A DNA stretch of 64,000 nt from MPNO01 sp965205995. GTDB taxonomy: Bacteria; Pseudomonadota; Alphaproteobacteria; MPNO01. The number at the start of each line of letters is the position of its first letter. Within the stretch, counting starts at the first letter, position 1. A program made the translations under genes and the position numbers. Below are positions 34,054-42,330 of the stretch, piece after piece. The stretch lies in NCBI GenBank assembly GCA_965205995.1, contig OZ242200.1, forward strand, positions 2,232,001 through 2,296,000, given 5' to 3'. Under the pieces are notes generated by a model. The model did not search any database. It was not told the DNA's origin and worked only from the letters and a program-made list of their open reading frames with translations.

Positions 34054-35298
34054 TCAGGCGGGGGCGCCCGCCATCCGTCTGGACGGCGTGTCGTCCATGA
34101 ACATCTGGGCGATGCCGGCGGTGATCCCGATCGCCACGCCGATCTGCCAGGCGAGGTCGTAATTGCCGAGCGCATCGAACAGGAGGCCGCCGCCCCAGGC
34201 GCCGAAGAACGAGCCCGCCTGGTGGCTGACGAAGGCGATCCCCGACAGCGTGGCGACGAAGCCGAGGCCGAACATCTGCACCACCAGCCCGTTCACCAGC
34301 GGCGCCACGCCGAGCCAGAGCACCCCGATCAGCGCGGCGAAGATCAACGTCGACATGGCCGAGGCGGGCAGGCTGAAATAGACCACGATCAGGAGCGAGC
34401 GCAGGATATAGACGGTGCCGAGCAGGATGTGTTTGGGGAACTTGTCGCCGAGCCAGCCGAGCAAATAGCAGCCCATCGCGTTGAAAGCGCCAATCACCGC
34501 GAGCGAGATAGCGCCGAGTTCCGGCGGCTGGCCGCAAAACGCGAGATAGGCAGGGAGATGGGTCGCGACGAACATGAGCTGCAGACCGCACACGAAGAAG
34601 GCGACCGCCATGACGACATAGCCGCGGTGGCGGCCCGCCTCGCCCAGCGCCTGGGTGAAGGTGAGCCCGGCGCTGCGGTCCGGCTCTACCGGTACCTCGG
34701 TATCCTTCGGACGGTCGCCGGCGCCGACGAACGCCGCGGCCGGCAGCATCACCCCGCAGAGAGCGATGAAGCCGATCATCGCGAGCTCCCACCCGCCCAT
34801 CCCGATCAGCCCCTGGGCGATCGGCGCAGCGATGAAGGTGCCGATCGAACCCGCCGCCGCCACCGTGCCGAGGATCATCGAGCGCCTGACCGGCGAGATG
34901 ACCTTGGCCGTCGCCGCGAGGCCCATATTGAGCGCGGTGCAGGCGAGCCCGACGCCCACCATCAGCCCGAGCCCAACGATCAGCAGCACCGGCCCGGTCG
35001 CCGCGAGCGTCAGCGCGAGCCCGCCGGCGAACAGGAAGGTGCCGAGCACGGTGACGACGCGGCAGCCGAAGCGGTCGGCGAGCGCGCCGATCAATGGCTG
35101 GCTCAGCCCCCAGACCAGGTTCTGGATGGCGAGCGCCAGCGTGAAGTCGGCGACCGAGATGCCGATGCTTTCCGTCACCGGGTTGACGAACAGGCCGAAG
35201 CTCTGGCGCATCCCCATGGACAGCGTCAGCATGATGCTGGCCGAGGTCAGCACGGTTAAGGTCTGGGAACGGGTGTAGCCCGCCCGGTTGATCGCCAT
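34054..35298 (-). CDS. MFS transporter
   Basis: 414 residues, twelve membrane segments. VTLSMGMRQSFGLF-like N-terminus (ASIMLTLSMGMRQSFGLFVNPV), GALADRFGCR as motif A, and a second-half GWLGDKFPKHILLG are MFS; the opening resembles oxalate/formate antiporter or monocarboxylate-type members. Convergent with the EamA gene (12-base gap). It has 34 bases to the carboxymuconolactone-decarboxylase-like gene upstream on the same strand and may belong with it. Substrate unknown. Confidence 0.85.
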   Translation of the reverse strand: MAINRAGYTRSQTLTVLTSASIMLTLSMGMRQSFGLFVNPVTESIGISVADFTLALAIQNLVWGLSQPLIGALADRFGCRVVTVLGTFLFAGGLALTLAATGPVLLIVGLGLMVGVGLACTALNMGLAATAKVISPVRRSMILGTVAAAGSIGTFIAAPIAQGLIGMGGWELAMIGFIALCGVMLPAAAFVGAGDRPKDTEVPVEPDRSAGLTFTQALGEAGRHRGYVVMAVAFFVCGLQLMFVATHLPAYLAFCGQPPELGAISLAVIGAFNAMGCYLLGWLGDKFPKHILLGTVYILRSLLIVVYFSLPASAMSTLIFAALIGVLWLGVAPLVNGLVVQMFGLGFVATLSGIAFVSHQAGSFFGAWGGGLLFDALGNYDLAWQIGVAIGITAGIAQMFMDDTPSRRMAGAPA

Positions 35299-35332
35299 AT
35301 TCGACCCTGTGCCTGAAGCGTGAACCCTGCGA

Positions 35333-35878
35333 TCAAGCGAATGACGGGGGACCGCCCGGCGGCTCGATCCGGAAGACGTTGAGCGTGAAAGAGACCAGGC
35401 AATAATATCCCATCAGCCCGACCAGATCGACCAGCCCCTCATCGCCCAGCAGGTCGAGCGCGGCGTCGTAGGTCTCGTCCGCCGCCTCGCGTGTGGTCAG
35501 CACCTCCATGCAGAAGGCGTGCACCGCGGCCTCCGCCGGGTCGGCGAAGTCGGGCGCGGCGCCCACCCTGATCGCCTCGATGGTGGCGGCCGCGAGCCCC
35601 TCCGATTCGGCGATCGGCGCATGCGCGGCCCATTCGTACGCGGCCTGCCAGAACCGCGCGACGGTGAGGATCGCGAGCTCGCGGAGCTTGCCGGGCAAGC
35701 CGCTCTCGTAGCGCAGATAGCCGCCCGCCTTCTGCACATGGCCGGCGAGGCCGGGGCTGCGCACCAGCACCGGGAACGGCCCGCGCACGCTGCCCCTCGG
35801 GCCGTTCGCGATGTCGTCGTGAACCCGGCGCTGTTCCGGCGTCATCTCATCCAGTTCGAGCGGTGGCAGGCGGCTCAT
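35333..35878 (-). CDS. Carboxymuconolactone decarboxylase (CMD) family protein
   Basis: 181 residues from the ATG at 35878 (GGGAAG upstream). The CMD signature LPGKLRELAILTVARFWQAAYEWAAHAPIAESEGL is present; the AhpD-type CxxC pair is absent, so it is closer to the decarboxylase type than to alkylhydroperoxidase D. The upstream reading frame continues antisense through the next gene and is not coding. Divergent from the amidohydrolase-like gene at 35.9 kb. It may open a lactone ring or decarboxylate a muconolactone in the neighbouring aromatic modules. Confidence 0.82.
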   Translation of the reverse strand: MSRLPPLELDEMTPEQRRVHDDIANGPRGSVRGPFPVLVRSPGLAGHVQKAGGYLRYESGLPGKLRELAILTVARFWQAAYEWAAHAPIAESEGLAAATIEAIRVGAAPDFADPAEAAVHAFCMEVLTTREAADETYDAALDLLGDEGLVDLVGLMGYYCLVSFTLNVFRIEPPGGPPSFA

Positions 35879-35947
35879 GTCGGTCTTCCCTGTATCGTTC
35901 GCGCGTGGCAGTTTGACCCTAGCATGAAGACTGGGGTGTAAGGCACG

Positions 35948-37198
35948 GTGCGCGAGCTCAACGGGATCGCGGCGCGGGTCGATGGCGGCCGGCTGTGGCG
36001 CCGGCTGATGGAGATGGCCGAGATCGGCGCCATCCCCGGCAACGGCGTCAACCGCCAGGCGCTGTCCGACGAGGACATCGCGGCGCGCGAGCTGCTGATC
36101 GACTGGGCGCGCCGGCGCGGCTACGCGGTGGCGGTCGACGAGGCCGCGAACCTGTTCGTCCGCCGCCCCGGCACCGAGCCCGGCCTGGCCCCGGTGCTGA
36201 CCGGCAGCCACATGGACAGCCAGCCGCGCGGCGGCCGCTTCGACGGCATCTATGGCGTGATCGCCGGGCTGGAGGCGCTCGACGCGATCGACGACGGGCG
36301 CGCCGCGACCAGGCGCCCCATCGAGCTGGTCGCCTGGACCAACGAGGAGGGCAGCCGTTTCGACCCGGGCTGCATGGGCTCGATGGTGTTCTCGGGCGCG
36401 GCGCCGCTGGAACGCTTCGAGGACGCGGTCGACGCGCAGGGAATTTCGTTCGGCCGGGCGCTCGCCAGGACGCTTGGCGCCGCGCCGGATCTGCCGCGGC
36501 GCGAGAATGGCGGTCCGCCGGCGGCCTATGTCGAGGCCCATATCGAGCAGGGGCCGGTGCTGGAGGCCACCTCCGTGCCGATCGGCGCGGTGACCGGCGT
36601 CCAGGGGTCGCAGCGTTTCGTGATCGAGATCGGCGGCGCGACCGCGCATGCCGGCACCACCCCGGTCAGGGGACGGCGCGACGCGCTCCAGGCGGCGCTG
36701 CGCGCGGTGGCACGGCTCAACGAGACCATGGCCGACCCGGAGGACGTGCTCCGCTTCACCGTCGGCCGCTTCGAGGTTACCCCCAACTCGCCCAACACGG
36801 TGCCGTCCGAGGTGGTGTTTTCGATCGACCTCCGCCACCCGGACGCCGGGGAGCTCGACCGCCGGGCGCGCCGCATCGCCCGGGTCTGCGAAAACGCCGC
36901 CCTGCCCTGCTCGGTCAGGGTCCGGAGAACCTTCGACCAGCAGCCCGTCGCGTTCGAGCGGGGGATCGTCGAGCTGATCGAGAGCAAGGCGGCGACCATC
37001 GACCTGCCCGCGCTCCGCATCTCCTCGGGCGCGAACCACGATGCCGCCTTCGTCGCCGGGGTGAGCCCGACGGCGATGATCTTCATCCCCTGCCTCCGCG
37101 GCGTCAGCCATCACGAGAGCGAATACGCCTCGCCGCAGGACTGCACGGCCGGCGCGCGGGTGCTCGCCGAGACCCTGTGCGCGCTCGCCAACGATTGA
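35948..37198 (+). CDS. Allantoate/N-carbamoyl amino acid amidohydrolase (M20-type Zn hydrolase)
   Basis: 416 residues, GTG start at 35948. Metal-site motifs are complete: GSHMDSQPRGGRFDGIYGV (His, Asp), TNEEGSRFDPGCMGS (the catalytic Glu pair), AYVEAHIEQGP (His, Glu), HAGTTPV with the lid His, and the C-terminal GVSHHESEY. This set is typical of allantoate amidohydrolase and N-carbamoyl-L-amino acid hydrolase. Directly followed (9 bases) by the PuuE allantoinase gene, so allantoate is the most likely substrate, releasing ammonia and CO2. Compare with the degenerate M20-like protein at 17.1 kb. Confidence 0.82.
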   Translation: MRELNGIAARVDGGRLWRRLMEMAEIGAIPGNGVNRQALSDEDIAARELLIDWARRRGYAVAVDEAANLFVRRPGTEPGLAPVLTGSHMDSQPRGGRFDGIYGVIAGLEALDAIDDGRAATRRPIELVAWTNEEGSRFDPGCMGSMVFSGAAPLERFEDAVDAQGISFGRALARTLGAAPDLPRRENGGPPAAYVEAHIEQGPVLEATSVPIGAVTGVQGSQRFVIEIGGATAHAGTTPVRGRRDALQAALRAVARLNETMADPEDVLRFTVGRFEVTPNSPNTVPSEVVFSIDLRHPDAGELDRRARRIARVCENAALPCSVRVRRTFDQQPVAFERGIVELIESKAATIDLPALRISSGANHDAAFVAGVSPTAMIFIPCLRGVSHHESEYASPQDCTAGARVLAETLCALAND

Positions 37199-37207
37199 GA
37201 ACGCGAG

Positions 37208-38122
37208 ATGGACGATCCCTACCCCCGCGACCTCGTCGGCTACGGGCGCACGCCCCCCGACCCCGAATGGCCGGGCGGCGCCAGGCTCGCGGTGCAGTTC
37301 GTCGTCAACTACGAGGAGGGCGGCGAGAACACCGTGCTCAACGGCGACGCCCATTCCGAGACCTTCCTGAGCGAGACGCCGGGCGGTTCTCCGGTCATCG
37401 GCGCGCGCAACATCAACTCAGAGACGATGTACGAATATGGCAGCCGGGCCGGGTTCTGGCGGCTGATGCGGCTGTTCGAATCGCGCGGCATCCGCTTCAC
37501 CTGCTACGCGGTGGGGCTCGCCATCGAGAAGCACCCGGACGCCGCCATCGCCATGCACGAGGCGGGGCACGAGCTGGCGACGCATGGCTGGCGCTGGATC
37601 GACTACCAGCATGTCGACGAGGCGACCGAGCGCGAGCACATGCGGCTCGCCATCGCCGCGCATGAGAAGATCCTGGGCGAGCGCCCGCTCGGCTGGTACG
37701 GCGGCAGGGTGAGCCCGATCACGCGGCGGCTGGTGGTCGAGGATGGCGGGTTCCTCTACGATTCGGACGCCTATAACGACGATTTGCCCTACTGGGTGAC
37801 GATCGACGGCAAGCACCAGCTGATCGTTCCCTATACCCTCGACCAGAACGACATGAAGTTCGCCGTCCCGCCCGGCTTCACCTCGGGCGAGGGGTTTTCC
37901 GGCTATCTCAAGGACGCCTTCGACGTGCTCTATGAAGAGGGCGAGACCGCGCCCAGGATGATGAGCATCGGCCTGCACTGCCGGATCGCCGGCAGGCCGG
38001 GACGCACCGCCGCGCTGGCGCGGTTCATGGATTACGTCCTCGAACACGACCGCGTCTGGGTGTGCCGGCGCATCGACATCGCGCGGCACTGGCACGCCCG
38101 CCACCCGCCCGCCGGGAGTTGA
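37208..38122 (+). CDS. puuE: Allantoinase, polysaccharide-deacetylase fold (PuuE)
   Basis: 304 residues. DLVGYGRTPPDPEWPGGARLAVQFVVNYEEGGE at the N-terminus, SETMYEYGSRAGFWRL and GHELATHGWRWIDY are diagnostic of PuuE, the metal-independent-type allantoinase of the NodB fold that hydrolyses (S)-allantoin to allantoate. The NodB metal aspartate position is replaced by glutamate/asparagine-type residues (NYEEGG), as usual for PuuE. Nine bases after the amidohydrolase gene and seven before the CoA-transferase gene, so one operon. Confidence 0.9.
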   Translation: MDDPYPRDLVGYGRTPPDPEWPGGARLAVQFVVNYEEGGENTVLNGDAHSETFLSETPGGSPVIGARNINSETMYEYGSRAGFWRLMRLFESRGIRFTCYAVGLAIEKHPDAAIAMHEAGHELATHGWRWIDYQHVDEATEREHMRLAIAAHEKILGERPLGWYGGRVSPITRRLVVEDGGFLYDSDAYNDDLPYWVTIDGKHQLIVPYTLDQNDMKFAVPPGFTSGEGFSGYLKDAFDVLYEEGETAPRMMSIGLHCRIAGRPGRTAALARFMDYVLEHDRVWVCRRIDIARHWHARHPPAGS

Positions 38123-38129
38123 GACAGAG

Positions 38130-39338
38130 ATGGCAGGACCCCTCGAAGGCTTCCGCATCGTCGACCTCACCTCGGTGATCTCGGGTCCTCTGGCGACCAT
38201 GATCCTCGCCGACCAGGGCGCCGAGACGATCAAGATCGAGACGCCGCATGGCGGCGATTTCACCCGTGGCTCGGCCAACCGGCGCGGCGGGTTCTCGGCC
38301 TCCTTCGTCAACAACAACCGCAACAAGCGCTCGGTCGCGCTCGACCTCAAGAACCCGAAGGGGCTCGACGCGCTGATGGCGATCGTCGCCGGCGCCGACG
38401 TGTTCATCCAGAATTTCCGCCCCGGCGTCGCCGAGCGCATCGGCGTCGGCGAAGAGGCGGTGCGCGCCGCGCGGCCCGATATCGTCTATGTCTCGATCTC
38501 GGGCTTCGGCCATCGCGGCCCGCTCGCCGCACGCCCGGTCTACGATCCGCTGATCCAGGCGATCTCCGGGCTGACCACGGTGCAGGCGGGCTCGGACGAG
38601 GTCCGGCCGCGGCTGGTGCGCACCATCCTGCCGGACAAGCTGACGGGGGTGACGGCCTCGCAGGCGGTCACCGCCGCCCTGCTCGCGCGCGAACGCACGG
38701 GGAACGGCCAGCATGTCCGGGTCTCGATGCTCGACAGCGTGATCGCCTTCCTCTGGTCGTCCGACATGGGAAGCCAGACCTTCGTCGGCGACGAGCTGCC
38801 GCAGCAGGCGGCGCAGAGCTTCATCGACCTGATCTACGAGACCTCGGACGGCTATATCAGCGTCGCCGTGCAGACCGACAAGCAGTGGCGCGGGCTGACC
38901 GAGGCGCTGGAACGGCCGGAATGGCTGGACGATCCGCGTTTTCGGAACCAGGCGCTGCGCCAGGACAATATCGACGACCGGCTGGGCCTGACCCAGGAGG
39001 TGCTGAAGACCAACGGCTCGGCCCATTGGCTGGCCCGGCTGGAAGCCGCCGACATCCCCTGCGTGCCGGTATTGACGCGCAGCCAGATGATCGAGCACGA
39101 GCAGATCGCGGCCAACGGGACGGTCATCGAGACCGAGCACCCGGATGCAGGCCGTCTCCGCCAGTCCCGCCCGGCGGCGGTATTCTCGGAAACCCCGACG
39201 GCGCCGCCGCGCCCGGCGCCCAGGCTCGGCGCCGACACGGATGCGGTGCTCGGCGAGGCCGGGTTCGACGCGGCCGGGATCGCGGCGCTTCGCGCCGCCG
39301 GCGCGTTCGGCGCGGAACGGAAGGGAGATGCGGCGTGA
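38130..39338 (+). CDS. CaiB/BaiF family (class III) CoA-transferase
   Basis: 402 residues. LEGFRIVDLTSVISGPLATMILADQGAETIKIE is the class III CoA-transferase opening; NRNKRSVALDLKNPKGLDAL and HRGPLAARPVYDPLIQAISGL follow, and the catalytic aspartate is in MLDSVIAFLW. It moves CoA between acids (for example formyl-CoA, succinyl-CoA donors). GGGAGTTGAGACAGAG lies before the ATG. Its stop overlaps the GST gene as GTGA. Placement after allantoinase is not a textbook part of purine degradation, so the pair may serve another acid. Confidence 0.88.
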   Translation: MAGPLEGFRIVDLTSVISGPLATMILADQGAETIKIETPHGGDFTRGSANRRGGFSASFVNNNRNKRSVALDLKNPKGLDALMAIVAGADVFIQNFRPGVAERIGVGEEAVRAARPDIVYVSISGFGHRGPLAARPVYDPLIQAISGLTTVQAGSDEVRPRLVRTILPDKLTGVTASQAVTAALLARERTGNGQHVRVSMLDSVIAFLWSSDMGSQTFVGDELPQQAAQSFIDLIYETSDGYISVAVQTDKQWRGLTEALERPEWLDDPRFRNQALRQDNIDDRLGLTQEVLKTNGSAHWLARLEAADIPCVPVLTRSQMIEHEQIAANGTVIETEHPDAGRLRQSRPAAVFSETPTAPPRPAPRLGADTDAVLGEAGFDAAGIAALRAAGAFGAERKGDAA

Positions 39339-40042
39339 TCGACTTCTATTACTGGCCGACGCCCAACGGGTGGAAGGTGGCGATCATGCTCGAGGAGCTC
39401 GGGATCGACTACCGCACCCGCTTCGTCAACATCTCCAAAGGCGAACAGTTCAAGCCCGAGTTCATGGAGATCAGCCCCAACAACCGGATGCCGGCGATCG
39501 TCGACCGCGATGTCGACGGGAAGCCGGTGCCGGTCTTCGAATCGGGCGCGATCCTCCATTATCTCGCGGTCAAGACCGGCCGGTTCATCCCGGCGACGGC
39601 GGAGGGGCGCAAGGAAGCGCTCGAATGGCTGTTCTGGCAGACCGGCAACCAGGGGCCGATGGCGGGCCAGCTCAGCCATTTCGTCAACTACGCGCCGGCC
39701 GGCGAGGCCTATTCGAAGACGCGCTACGGCAATGAATACGACCGCTGCCTCGGCGTGCTCGACCGGCGGCTCGCGGACCGCGAATTCGTGCTCGGCGACG
39801 ACTATTCGATCGCCGACATGATCTGCTGGCCCTGGGTGCTGATCGCCCGCCCGCTCGGCGCCTCGCTGGAGCCCTTCCCCCATCTCGCGCGCTGGCGCAA
39901 TTCGGTCAAATCGCGCCCGGCGGTGCAGCGCGGCGTCGACCTCGGCAAGGACCGCCGCCCGTCGGGCGGCCACAGCGACGAGGAACGCAGGATCCTGTTC
40001 GGCCAGACCGCGCAATCGGTGACGCAGCGGGTCGGGGGGTAG
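39335..40042 (+). CDS. Glutathione S-transferase family protein (YghU/Ure2p-like)
   Basis: 235 residues, GTG start overlapping the preceding stop by four bases. The thioredoxin-like N-terminal domain reads IDFYYWPTPNGWKVAIMLEELG, with NRMPAIVD (cis-proline) and FESGAILHYLA (glutathione gamma-Glu contact), then an all-helical C-terminal domain with YSIADMICWPW. The TPNGWKV N-terminus is that of the Ure2p/YghU/YfcG nu-class group, which act on disulfides or peroxides. Last gene of the 35.9-40.0 kb operon. Confidence 0.88.
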   Translation: MIDFYYWPTPNGWKVAIMLEELGIDYRTRFVNISKGEQFKPEFMEISPNNRMPAIVDRDVDGKPVPVFESGAILHYLAVKTGRFIPATAEGRKEALEWLFWQTGNQGPMAGQLSHFVNYAPAGEAYSKTRYGNEYDRCLGVLDRRLADREFVLGDDYSIADMICWPWVLIARPLGASLEPFPHLARWRNSVKSRPAVQRGVDLGKDRRPSGGHSDEERRILFGQTAQSVTQRVGG

Positions 40043-40100
40043 GGCCCCGAGGAGCAGGGCGACGACGCATCGGCGGATGCCGGCCTTCGTCGAATTGGCT

Positions 40101-40513
40101 TCAGAGCGATGCGGTGTGCGGATACCGCTGCATGGCCACGTCGAAGGTATAGACGCCGGTCAACGCCTCGCCGGAACCGTCTTGCGCCGGGTTGTCCCGC
40201 GCGAGCCGTAGGCGGGCGTTTCGTTGTAGTGGGCACGGTCGGGGGAGATCGTCGACCCGAAGTGATACGGCCCAGCGGTTCCCGCCCGCGCCGCGTACTC
40301 CCATCCCGCCTCCGACAACAGGCGGTAGGGCTTGCCCCTCCTCTGCGACAGCCAGCTCAGATAGGCCTTGGCGTCCTCCCAGCTCACATTGGTCACCGGC
40401 CGGCGGCCGCGGCCCCAGTACCAGTCGAACGGACGATGGCCGTCGCAGCCGCCGGCCGCGACGCACGCATCCCACTCCGCGAACGTCCCCTCGTGCCTGA
40501 TCGACCAGGTCAC
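40101..40513 (-). pseudogene. Remnant of a formylglycine-generating enzyme (SUMF1/FGE-sulfatase modifying) domain
   Basis: A stretch of about 115 codons (40160-40513) carries unmistakable SUMF1 motifs: TFAEWDACVAAGGCDG, RPVTNVSWEDAKAYLSWLS and RLLSEAGWEYAARAGT. Upstream (higher coordinates) the N-terminal domain is missing, and downstream the matching end (a VAMQRYPHTASL-like piece) is in another frame. The domain normally needs about 250 residues, so it is not functional. Probably residue of a past gene that was deleted when the neighbouring accessory genes arrived. Confidence 0.6.
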
Positions 40514-40646
40514 CGACCAGCCCTACAACGCGGTGGAAGTGGCGGTGCCGCCCCGCGGCCGGTCGCGGGGCGGGAGGAACCGCAGGATCCAAACATGACA
40601 TAATAAGATATTGACATGCGTATTCTGCATACATGTAGGGTCGGGG

Positions 40647-41117
40647 ATGACGCGCAGACGGAAGTTCCTGCTCGCGGGGATCGTCGTGGCCGCCGCGGCC
40701 TGGTGGCTGGGCTGGCCTCCGGGAGGCGGCAGCTTCCATTGCGCTGCTCGTTGGACCGAGCCTGCATCTACAGGAGAGGTAAGCGAAACTGTGGCGGAGC
40801 GTCTTCCGAAAGATTTCTCCGCTGCGGCACAGGCGCTGCGAAGCTGGGGGTTTCGTGAAGGCGACTATGTGGTTGGGAACAGCTACCGGCGGCGGTCGAT
40901 TCCGAAACCCTCTCCGGTGAACGAAGCGGAAAGAAGGGCATTCCAATACTTCAATCGAATGCTCGACGAACATGACGCGATCTTGGTGACGCCCTTTTAC
41001 ATAGCTGTTTTATGGGCCAATTTTTGCGGCCCGGCGCTATGCGTGCATTTGTACATGAAGGAAGACGGCAGCACGGTGGTGCGCGCTTTTTTCGATTGTC
41101 CGATACCGCGCTCCTGA
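40647..41117 (+). CDS. Membrane-anchored hypothetical protein, paralogue A
   Basis: 156 residues from the ATG at 40647. One N-terminal membrane or signal segment (RKFLLAGIVVAAAAWWLGW) and a soluble domain with LPKDFSAAAQALRSWGFREGD, NSYRRRSIPKPSPVNEAERRAFQYFNRMLDEHDA. Base composition is clearly lower in GC than the neighbours. A TTGACA stands at 40611-40616 without a convincing -10 box. The next gene is a diverged tandem copy (see there). No family recognised; probably a periplasmic or inner-membrane protein. Confidence 0.6.
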   Translation: MTRRRKFLLAGIVVAAAAWWLGWPPGGGSFHCAARWTEPASTGEVSETVAERLPKDFSAAAQALRSWGFREGDYVVGNSYRRRSIPKPSPVNEAERRAFQYFNRMLDEHDAILVTPFYIAVLWANFCGPALCVHLYMKEDGSTVVRAFFDCPIPRS

Positions 41118-41160
41118 CAGCGCGTCATGCACAAGGCGAAACAGGAGTGAGCGAAATCAC

Positions 41161-41703
41161 ATGATGCCGGCGCGGCGATACCGTTTCAGGGACTTTAGGA
41201 GCGCCGTAGTCGACATTGTTGTGGCCATGGCCGCGATCGGGGGCGTGTGGGTATTGTTGAGCCCGTATCCGGGATATCCGGGGACCGAGGCCGGATATCC
41301 GGGTACCGAGCTGGATCGCAAAATTGCAGAGCACAGTAGAACAGTTGCCACCTTTGATATTACCTACCTCTTGGAGCGATACCTTCCTGCTGATTTTGAC
41401 AAGGCGGTGAAAATCCTGCGGGATTCTGGATTTGGCGAAGGGAGTCGGACTACGGGCGCGAGCTATCGTCGGCGTCCGCCTGCCGACCTCAACGAAGCGA
41501 AAAAGCAGAAAACATATCCAATCAGCATGTACAACCGCATTCTCGACGAGGACCGTGCGGTCGCTCTGAAACGATTTTGGCGGATAACGCCCGCGGCCAC
41601 GGGAAGGGGCCGCCGGGTGGAGATTTTCTTGCTGACAAGGAAGGACGGCAGGATGAAGGTAGTTGGATTCGCAACGGGCGTCAATGTTTGGCTTTTTCGA
41701 TGA
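41161..41703 (+). CDS. Membrane-anchored hypothetical protein, paralogue B
   Basis: 180 residues, N-terminal membrane segment (VDIVVAMAAIGGVWVLL), then a small repeat in the anchor linker (YPGYPGTEAGYPGTE) coded by a 20-base tandem unit. The soluble domain aligns with the upstream protein: LPADFDKAVKILRDSGFGEGS, ASYRRRPPADLNEAKKQK, MYNRILDEDRA. Pairwise identity looks about 30-35% over this part. Spacing of 43 bases suggests one transcript. Unknown function. Confidence 0.6.
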   Translation: MMPARRYRFRDFRSAVVDIVVAMAAIGGVWVLLSPYPGYPGTEAGYPGTELDRKIAEHSRTVATFDITYLLERYLPADFDKAVKILRDSGFGEGSRTTGASYRRRPPADLNEAKKQKTYPISMYNRILDEDRAVALKRFWRITPAATGRGRRVEIFLLTRKDGRMKVVGFATGVNVWLFR

Positions 41704-42330
41704 CGGCCTGGACGCCGATGCGGCGCCGTTGGCGGGCAGAGGAGCGACCGCACCGGTCGGAAGGAGAACGGTATCTGCGAGGGGCGGCGAACCCGCAACC
41801 GGAAGATGCGGCACTCCATGCGCTTGCGTCCGCGCGCGGCGCCATGGTTGAAGGGCCGGCGGTCTCCCGCCCGCTCGAATAGGTTGACCTGCATGTCCTG
41901 CAAGGCAAAAGCCTTGGGCTGTACAGATAGGATAATTGCCTGACAGTTGCCGCCCCCGGTAGAGTGGCGGTTTTGTCAGCACCTTGGGGCGGGGCCGGGC
42001 GCCCCCCTCGTCCTATCGATCGGAGCCGCCCCTCGGGGCGGTGAAGCGGAGATATCTTCGCGGCAGGGTGCAACGCCTGCGCTGGAAGATTTCTCCGCTC
42101 CACGCCTCTGGCGCTCCGGTCGAAATGACGGGTGGAGGACCTGCCGACGGGGCGGCGCGCGGGCGTGGTACCGGCGGCCATGGACCCCGGCTCCCTGCTT
42201 CGCTCGGTTCGGGGACCGCGTCGTCGGGGCAGCGGGTATCACCGCAGCTCGCCCCGCCCCGCCTCATACCTTCCGCCCATTCCCCACCGCTCCTATAATC
42301 CGCGGCTTGCTCGACGAACGGGGGACTGGC
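41704..42330. other. 627-bp intergenic region without a recognisable gene
   Basis: Between paralogue B and xdhA. Every open frame here is short, lacks family motifs and overlaps others on both strands. The stretch contains one copy of a dispersed palindromic repeat (42017-42135, listed separately) and the leader of xdhA with GGGGGAC before its GTG. An xdhA promoter must lie here, but no clear -35/-10 pair stands out in the GC-rich sequence. Confidence 0.6.
42017..42135. repeat. Dispersed palindromic repeat, copy 1
   Basis: A GCGGAGATATCTTC arm (42046-42059) faces GAAGATTTCTCCGC (42085-42098; 13 of 14 complementary), and an outer pair around 42017-42027 and 42110-42122 (GATCGGAGC with GCTCCGGTC) extends the palindrome. 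The right half, from GGAAGATTTCTCCGCTC to GTCGAAATGACGGGTGG, recurs at 51617-51660 with a shortened middle. The shared ends and variable centre look like a REP/MITE-type intergenic repeat of this genome. Confidence 0.65.

Noticed and set aside
40561..40646. Sigma-70 promoter (TTGACA at 40611) for paralogue A
   Set aside because: The hexamer is perfect but no acceptable -10 lies 16-18 bases downstream, so I do not list it as a promoter.
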